Below are positions 59,683 to 64,000 of a stretch of 64,000 bases of DNA, one piece after another. How positions within the stretch are numbered: the first letter of the stretch is position 1; each line of letters starts with the position of its first letter. Made by a program: the position numbers and the translations under genes. Under the pieces are notes generated by a model. That model was not told where the DNA came from and searched no databases. It saw only the letters and a list, made by a program, of their open reading frames with translations. Source of the stretch: Streptomyces sp. A 4/2 (GTDB lineage Bacteria; Actinomycetota; Actinomycetes; Streptomycetales; Streptomycetaceae); the NCBI RefSeq assembly GCF_940670765.1, contig NZ_CALNVW010000030.1, positions 186,001-250,000 of the forward strand. The letters are read 5' to 3'.

Positions 59683-60447
59683 ATGCGTCGCACCATCGTC
59701 CGCCGTACCGCCGTCGTCGCCTCCGGGCTCTCGCTGGCCCTGCTTGTCAGTGCCTGCGGGTCCGACAAGCCCGCCGCTGATTCCGCCGCCCCCAAGGACA
59801 AGGGGAGCGCTGCCGCCGAGCCGGCCGCGAAGGCGCTGTCCCAGGCCGAGCTGGACAAACTCGTCCTGGCCCAGAGCGACTTGAAGAACCACAAGGTGGC
59901 CGGGGCGACCAAGGCCGACCTCGCCGCCGTGAAGACGATGACCACCGACAAGGCCGAGTGCAAGCCGCTCGTCCAGGCCATGTCGCTGAGCGCCGTGGGC
60001 ACACCCGCCGCGACGTCCACGCGCAAGATCGTCGCTGTGCCCAAGGCGCCGGCCAGGGACGCCTCGGCCGACGAGAAGGCCGCGGCCGGGATGAAGGCGC
60101 TCAGCGCGACGGTCACGGCCGACACGCTGGGTTCGTACGACGGCAAGGGAGCCCCGGACGCCTTCGCGTCGTTGAGTGCCGCGGGCAAGGCGTGCGCCGG
60201 TGGCTTCACCCTGGTCGTCGGCTCGGACAAGACGAAGTTCACCAAGGTGGCGCCCGCCACCTACTCCGGCGGTGACGAGGCGGTCGCCTTCGTCCTGACC
60301 GCCGACCTGGACGGCGAATCCGGCACCTCCCACCTGGTGGCGGTACGCAAGGGCAGCACGCTCGCCTCCTTCTACGCTCAGAGCCTCGGGGGCAAGGCGG
60401 AGCAGCCGAAGGACGTCATCGACACCCAGCTGGCGAAGCTCGGCTGA
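59683..60447 (+). CDS. Lipoprotein, unknown function
   Basis: A 254-residue exported lipoprotein with signal VVASGLSLALLVSACGSD (Cys 25 region). An Ala/Lys-rich linker leads into an alpha/beta-looking domain (LDKLVLAQSDLKNHKVAGAT, CKPLVQAMSLSAVG, SFYAQSLGGKAEQP) with two Cys. Similar lipoproteins are common in Streptomyces; no function is known to me. ATG 59683 follows AGAGGAAAG. A 10-bp hairpin follows it. Confidence 0.83.
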   Translation: MRRTIVRRTAVVASGLSLALLVSACGSDKPAADSAAPKDKGSAAAEPAAKALSQAELDKLVLAQSDLKNHKVAGATKADLAAVKTMTTDKAECKPLVQAMSLSAVGTPAATSTRKIVAVPKAPARDASADEKAAAGMKALSATVTADTLGSYDGKGAPDAFASLSAAGKACAGGFTLVVGSDKTKFTKVAPATYSGGDEAVAFVLTADLDGESGTSHLVAVRKGSTLASFYAQSLGGKAEQPKDVIDTQLAKLG

Positions 60448-60460
60448 GCGCGCGCCCCGG

Positions 60461-60486
60461 CCTCCCGGTGTCCCGGCACCGGGAGG
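60461..60486 (+). terminator. Hairpin terminator after the lipoprotein
   Basis: CCTCCCGGTG pairs perfectly with CACCGGGAGG across a 6-base loop, 13 bases after the stop. Confidence 0.75.
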
Positions 60487-60609
60487 CGTACGGCATCGTG
60501 ATGACCGGCAGGGGCCCTTCCGGGTCCACCGGGTCCCGGAAGGAACCGACGAGATGATGCGTAGCACTGCGGAGCGCGGACAGGCCCGAGGACTCACGGG
60601 AGCCCTCCG

Positions 60610-61653
60610 ATGAGCGACGACTCCGTACGGGTACGCACCGAGGGCCGGATCGGTCACCTCACCCTCAACCGCCCGCAGGCGCTGAACGCGCTGACCCACC
60701 CGATGGTGCGGCGCATCGACGACGCGCTCACCGCCTGGGAACAGGACCCCGGCGTGGAGAGCGTCGTCCTCACCGGAGCCGGTGAACGCGGCCTCTGCGC
60801 GGGCGGCGACATCCGGAAGATCTACGAGGACGCGCGCGCGGGCGGCTCGGCCTCGACCGCCTTCTGGCGCGACGAGTACCGGCTCAACGCCCGTATCGCC
60901 CGCTACCCCAAGCCGTACGTCGCCCTCATGGACGGCATCGTGATGGGCGGCGGTGTCGGGGTGTCCGCCCACGGGAGCGTCCGGGTCGTCACCGAACGCT
61001 CCAGGGTCGCCATGCCCGAGACGGGCATCGGGTTCGTGCCCGACGTGGGAGGCACGTATCTGCTCGGGCGGGCACCCGGAGAGCTCGGCACCCACCTCGC
61101 CCTGACCGGTCTCCCGGTGGGCGCGGCGGACGCGCAACTCTGCGGGCTGGCGGACCATTTCGTGCGGTCGGAGCAACTGCCCGGACTCCTCGCGGACCTC
61201 GCGGAGGAACCGGTCGCGGATGTTCTGTCCCGCCGCGCCGAGCGGGCACCGGCCGGTGAGCTGGACGCCTGCCGGGAGTGGATCGACCACTGCTACGCGG
61301 CGGACACGGTCGAGGAGATCCTGGACCGGCTGCTCGACGTCGGCCTCCCCGCCGCCAAGGACGCCGCCGCGACGCTGTACAAGAGGTCGCCCACCGCGCT
61401 GAAGGTCACGCTCGCCGCCGTGCGCCGCGCCCGTGAACTCGGCACGCTGGAGGAGGTCCTGGAGCAGGAGTACCGCGTCTCGTGCGCGGCGTTCGCCGAA
61501 CCGGACCTGGCCGAGGGGGTCCGGGCCCAGGTGATCGACAAGGACCGCGACCCGCAGTGGTCCCCCGCGAGCCTCGCGGAGATCACCGAGGACCGGGTGG
61601 CCCGGTTCTTCGCACCGCTCGGCGCGGGGGAACTCTCGCTGCGCACGCCGTGA
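60610..61653 (+). CDS. Enoyl-CoA hydratase/isomerase family (3-hydroxyisobutyryl-CoA hydrolase type)
   Basis: A 347-residue crotonase-fold enzyme. GERGLCAGGDIRKIYEDAR, ALMDGIVMGGGVGVSAHG and PETGIGFVPDVGGTYLLGR contain the oxyanion and Glu/Asp positions of 3-hydroxyisobutyryl-CoA hydrolases, and the extra C-terminal helical region (VSCAAFAEPDLAEGVRAQVI, then VIDKDRDPQW) is longer than in plain hydratases and fits that group. It would act in valine breakdown. ATG 60610 is preceded by a GGGAG site. It is monocistronic. Confidence 0.9.
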   Translation: MSDDSVRVRTEGRIGHLTLNRPQALNALTHPMVRRIDDALTAWEQDPGVESVVLTGAGERGLCAGGDIRKIYEDARAGGSASTAFWRDEYRLNARIARYPKPYVALMDGIVMGGGVGVSAHGSVRVVTERSRVAMPETGIGFVPDVGGTYLLGRAPGELGTHLALTGLPVGAADAQLCGLADHFVRSEQLPGLLADLAEEPVADVLSRRAERAPAGELDACREWIDHCYAADTVEEILDRLLDVGLPAAKDAAATLYKRSPTALKVTLAAVRRARELGTLEEVLEQEYRVSCAAFAEPDLAEGVRAQVIDKDRDPQWSPASLAEITEDRVARFFAPLGAGELSLRTP

Positions 61654-61707
61654 GCGCGGTGGGCAACGGGCCCGGCGGCGGGCAGCCGGATTCCGGCCCG
61701 GCACAGT

Positions 61708-61760
61708 GGCGCCGGGGCATCGGCGTCGGGGCATCGGGTCCGGCCCGTTGCCCCGGCGCC
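61708..61760. terminator. Long-loop hairpin between convergent genes
   Basis: GGCGCCGGGGCA pairs exactly with TGCCCCGGCGCC (12 bp), with a 29-base loop, between two convergent genes. Confidence 0.5.
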
Positions 61761-61767
61761 GTCACGT

Positions 61768-62034
61768 TCAGGCGGTGAGCGCCGGAGGTACTGCTGCCAG
61801 GGCCTCCTGGACGGCGGCGACCAGCGTTCGCGCGGACTCCGCGGACAGCTCCAGCGCGACCCGGGCGGACGGCCCCTTCGCCGGATCGGTGAGATCGATG
61901 TTGAGCGTGTGCTCGGCCATCGCGTGCACCGGGTGGTCGAAGTACACCGTCACGTCCGAGACATGGAACCAGGAGCCGTTCGGCCCCTTGGCGCTGCCGT
62001 CGACCTCACCCTTGACCGTCGTGTAGGTGCACAT
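61768..62034 (-). CDS. DUF6295-like small conserved protein
   Basis: An 88-residue protein: MCTYTTVKGEVDGSAKG, then WFHVSDVTVYFDHPVHAMAE and ALELSAESARTLVAAVQEAL. It seems a small soluble alpha/beta protein widespread in actinobacteria; the DUF number is from memory and not certain. ATG 62034 lies two bases after the stop of the dienelactone hydrolase gene, so the two are co-transcribed and probably coupled. Confidence 0.78.
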   Translation of the reverse strand: MCTYTTVKGEVDGSAKGPNGSWFHVSDVTVYFDHPVHAMAEHTLNIDLTDPAKGPSARVALELSAESARTLVAAVQEALAAVPPALTA

Positions 62035-62036
62035 GC

Positions 62037-62780
62037 TCAGGCCCCCAGGTGCTTGTCGAAGAAGGCGGCGATCCGCTCCCAGCCGTCGTTGGCCGCGGCC
62101 ACGTTGTACGAGGGGCGGTCCGTCGAGAAGAACGCGTGACCGGCCCCCGCGTAGCTGTGGAACTCGAAGTCCTTGCCGTGGGCGGTCAGGATCTGCTCCA
62201 GTTCGGCCACCTGCTCGGGGCCGGGGAAACTGTCGTCCGCCCCGAACAGCCCGAGCAACGGCGCCCTCAGACCGGGGAGTTGGTCGACGATATTGCTGAC
62301 CTTGAGGGGGAAGCCCTCCGGCGGAGTGCCGGTGACGAACGCGCCGTAGCAGTCCACCGCGGCGTCGAGATCGAGGTGGCAGGCCGCGAGCACACTCTGT
62401 CGGCCTCCCGAGCAGTGGCCGATCACGCCGGTCTTCCCGTTGGACGTGGGCAGCGCCCGCAACTGCGCCGCTGCGGCTGCGACGTCGCCGATGAGACGGG
62501 CATCCGGCACACCGCCCGCCGCGCGGCCTGCTGCTGCCGCGTCGTCCGGTGCGGCGCCGGGCGCCTCGCGGTAGAAGAGATTCGGGCAGATCGCGTCGTA
62601 ACCCAGCTCGGCGAACCGGCGCACCATTTCCTTGCTGCCCCGGTCGTAGCCGGGCATGTGATGGATGACGACGACGCCACCGCGCCGCGTTTCGCCCTGC
62701 GGGCGGGCCAGGTAGGCCTCGATCTCGTCGCCGTCGTGACCGGTGAACCGAATGGTTTCCGCGGTAAGTGAGTCGTTCAT
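62037..62780 (-). CDS. Dienelactone hydrolase family protein
   Basis: A 247-residue alpha/beta hydrolase. The nucleophile Cys is in GHCSGG, the Asp in FGADDSFP and the His in AGAGHAFF, which is the DLH triad. VVIHHMPGYDRGSKEMVRRF is the oxyanion region. DLH enzymes open dienelactones in aromatic catabolism, but many relatives have other ester substrates. ATG 62780 faces a divergent MarR gene 36 bases away, and it is followed by a DUF6295-like gene. Confidence 0.9.
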   Translation of the reverse strand: MNDSLTAETIRFTGHDGDEIEAYLARPQGETRRGGVVVIHHMPGYDRGSKEMVRRFAELGYDAICPNLFYREAPGAAPDDAAAAGRAAGGVPDARLIGDVAAAAAQLRALPTSNGKTGVIGHCSGGRQSVLAACHLDLDAAVDCYGAFVTGTPPEGFPLKVSNIVDQLPGLRAPLLGLFGADDSFPGPEQVAELEQILTAHGKDFEFHSYAGAGHAFFSTDRPSYNVAAANDGWERIAAFFDKHLGA

Positions 62781-62803
62781 GAGACAGCTATACCATAAGG
62801 CTG

Positions 62804-62815
62804 AACTGAACAGTT
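62804..62815. promoter_or_regulatory. Candidate MarR operator
   Basis: AACTGAACAGTT is an inverted repeat (AACTG/CAGTT, 2-base centre) in the AT-rich 36-base gap between the hydrolase and MarR genes. A site there would control both. Confidence 0.55.
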
Positions 62816-62816
62816 T

Positions 62817-63311
62817 ATGCTGATGGGTATGGTGATTCCCCGTTCAGCGGCCTCCGGCGACGTGGCCTCCGGCGACGCCGTCCCCGGCGACGTGTCGCGC
62901 ATGGCGGCGGATCTGCGTGCCTGCCTCGGCCCGCTGGTCCGACGCCTCAGACAGACGGGGCCGGGGCACGAACTCACCCTGTCCCAGACCTCCGTACTCG
63001 TACGGCTCGACCGCGAGGGCCCGGCGACACCCGGCACCCTCGCGGCGGGCGAGGGCATCCGTGCCCAGTCCGTCTGCACGATCGTCTCCGCACTCCAGGA
63101 GCGCGGACTGGTCGTCCGCGACCCGGACCCGGACGACGGCCGCCGGGTCGTCGTCTCGCTGACCGAAGCCGGTGCGGAGGCCCTGCACGGGGCTCGCCGC
63201 GATCAGGCGCGCCGGCTGACCCGGGCCCTCTCCGAGGAACTCACCCCTGCCGAGCGGAAGCAACTGGCCGCGGCTCTGCCCCTGTTGGAGAGGGTGGCAC
63301 GCCAGGTCTGA
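62817..63311 (+). CDS. MarR-family transcriptional regulator
   Basis: A regulator of about 160 residues. The winged helix runs from about residue 50 to 120: LTLSQTSVLVRLDREGPATP, GEGIRAQSVCTIVSALQERG, and the wing RDPDPDDGRRVVVSLTEAG. Two dimer helices flank it. It is divergent from the dienelactone hydrolase, so it is its likely repressor, released by a small aromatic or lactone ligand. Starts ATG 62817, 62823 and 62829 are all possible. No ribosome site is clear, so a leaderless message is possible. Confidence 0.9.
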   Translation: MLMGMVIPRSAASGDVASGDAVPGDVSRMAADLRACLGPLVRRLRQTGPGHELTLSQTSVLVRLDREGPATPGTLAAGEGIRAQSVCTIVSALQERGLVVRDPDPDDGRRVVVSLTEAGAEALHGARRDQARRLTRALSEELTPAERKQLAAALPLLERVARQV

Positions 63312-63362
63312 CCGGGGCCGGCCGGACGACCCTGAGGGCTGTCCGGCTTCGATCCGCGGCCC

Positions 63363-64000
63363 CTAACCGTGGTCGACGGTCAGCGGCTCGAACGCGATAC
63401 GGGTCGAGGCCCCGTCCCCGGCCCAGGACACCTCGACGGTGCCGCTCTCCTCGTCCACCCGCACTCCGCTCACCGCGTCGGCGAGCGGCGCGGCGCCCGG
63501 TTCCGCGGTCAGCGTGGCGAGGCAGACCAGGAGTGCAGTGCCCTCCGCGACCGCGGTCAGCCGGGGCACGAGCGCCCAGCGGGTGAACGCGGTGCCCTGC
63601 GGGGCCCGCACCTCGTCCCGCGCCTGCCAGCCGTACAGCCCGTGGAGCTCGGACTGCACCTGGCCGCCGGTGCCGGTGCCGGTGTCGTCAGGTCCGGTCG
63701 CCCAGCCCGTCTGTTCCAGCCCGGTCGCGGCCGGGGCGCCGAGCACCCGGTGTACCCGCAGTTCGTACCGGCCACGGGCCACCGTGAGGCTCTCCACCCG
63801 CATCCCCGGCACCATCGGCGCACCGGAGGGGAAGACCGGCCGGTGCCAGGACGCCGCCCAGCCCCAGCCGTCGCCCTCACCGGCACCCAGCGGACGGATG
63901 GCGCGGCGGTCGCTGCGGACCCCGGACACGACCACGGCCAGGTGGTTGTCCGCGGTGTTCTCCTCGGACGTGGGGCCGGTCACCGTGGAGTAGGCGTGGC
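63363..64000 (-). CDS. C-terminal part of a larger protein (possibly DUF2264 type)
   Basis: The gene enters from beyond base 64000; only its last 212 codons are here. In-frame residues HAYSTVTGPTSEENTADNHL precede VVVSGVRSDRRAIRPLGAGE, so the GTG at 63983 is internal. The segment is beta-rich with no TM helix. The pattern reminds me of the C-terminal beta domain of DUF2264 proteins, which may be carbohydrate-active, but this is weak. It is convergent with the MarR gene. Confidence 0.6.
   Translation of the reverse strand, partial: HAYSTVTGPTSEENTADNHLAVVVSGVRSDRRAIRPLGAGEGDGWGWAASWHRPVFPSGAPMVPGMRVESLTVARGRYELRVHRVLGAPAATGLEQTGWATGPDDTGTGTGGQVQSELHGLYGWQARDEVRAPQGTAFTRWALVPRLTAVAEGTALLVCLATLTAEPGAAPLADAVSGVRVDEESGTVEVSWAGDGASTRIAFEPLTVDHG

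Overview
The window reads as chromosomal DNA of a Streptomyces or close relative. The GC content is very high, GTG and even TTG starts are common, start/stop overlaps of the GTGA and ATGA type are frequent, and the gene families are typical of the group (DUF4232 and DUF2510 proteins, STAND ATPase, TTA-containing developmental genes). No rRNA, CRISPR array, plasmid or phage module was seen. One tRNA (Pro, anticodon GGG) is present.

Layout. 0-3.1 kb: a CoA-thioester catabolic operon (acyl-CoA synthetase, amidohydrolase, SDR, all minus) divergent from a PaaX-type regulator. 3.3-7.2 kb: a lipoprotein, a secreted ricin-B lectin protein and a transketolase. 7.2-14.0 kb: an MMPL exporter divergent from a tightly coupled set of thioester-reductase-like protein, acyl carrier protein, ketosynthase and P450, which looks like a small cryptic fatty-acyl or polyketide pathway. 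14.0-17.9 kb: a hypothetical protein, an SGNH hydrolase and a STAND ATPase. 18.0-42.6 kb: a large exopolysaccharide locus. It holds a CDP-alcohol phosphotransferase and a cytidylyltransferase, two GT4 glycosyltransferases, a Wzz/Wzc-like co-polymerase, Wzx-like flippase, Wzy-like polymerase, WcaF-like acetyltransferase, GDP-mannose dehydratase and GDP-fucose synthase, the initiating glycosylphosphotransferase, and secreted glycan-active proteins (GH71, a GH55-like beta-helix protein, GH31, a LamG/FN3 protein). GDP-fucose is the activated sugar that can be read off directly. 42.7-50.5 kb: three GNATs, small membrane proteins, a PadR regulator with a 2,4-dienoyl-CoA reductase, and cobK/cobF of cobalamin synthesis.

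From 51.1 kb the character changes. A tRNA-Pro with a strong terminator is followed by an IS701-like transposase remnant, a NUDIX hydrolase, gene-poor DNA, a glycosyltransferase carrying two apparent frameshifts, and then a compact RiPP-type cluster at 54.5-59.5 kb. That cluster encodes a 24-residue acidic precursor peptide, an attenuator hairpin, an HEXXH protein (with an apparent one-base frameshift), a YcaO enzyme, a SAM methyltransferase, a P450 and its [3Fe-4S] ferredoxin. I regard this as the most likely undescribed system here. The last part (59.7-64 kb) is ordinary: a lipoprotein, an enoyl-CoA hydratase-family protein, a dienelactone hydrolase with a divergent MarR regulator, and the end of a larger unknown gene.

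All functions are inferred from reading translated sequence by eye. No database search or computation was run.
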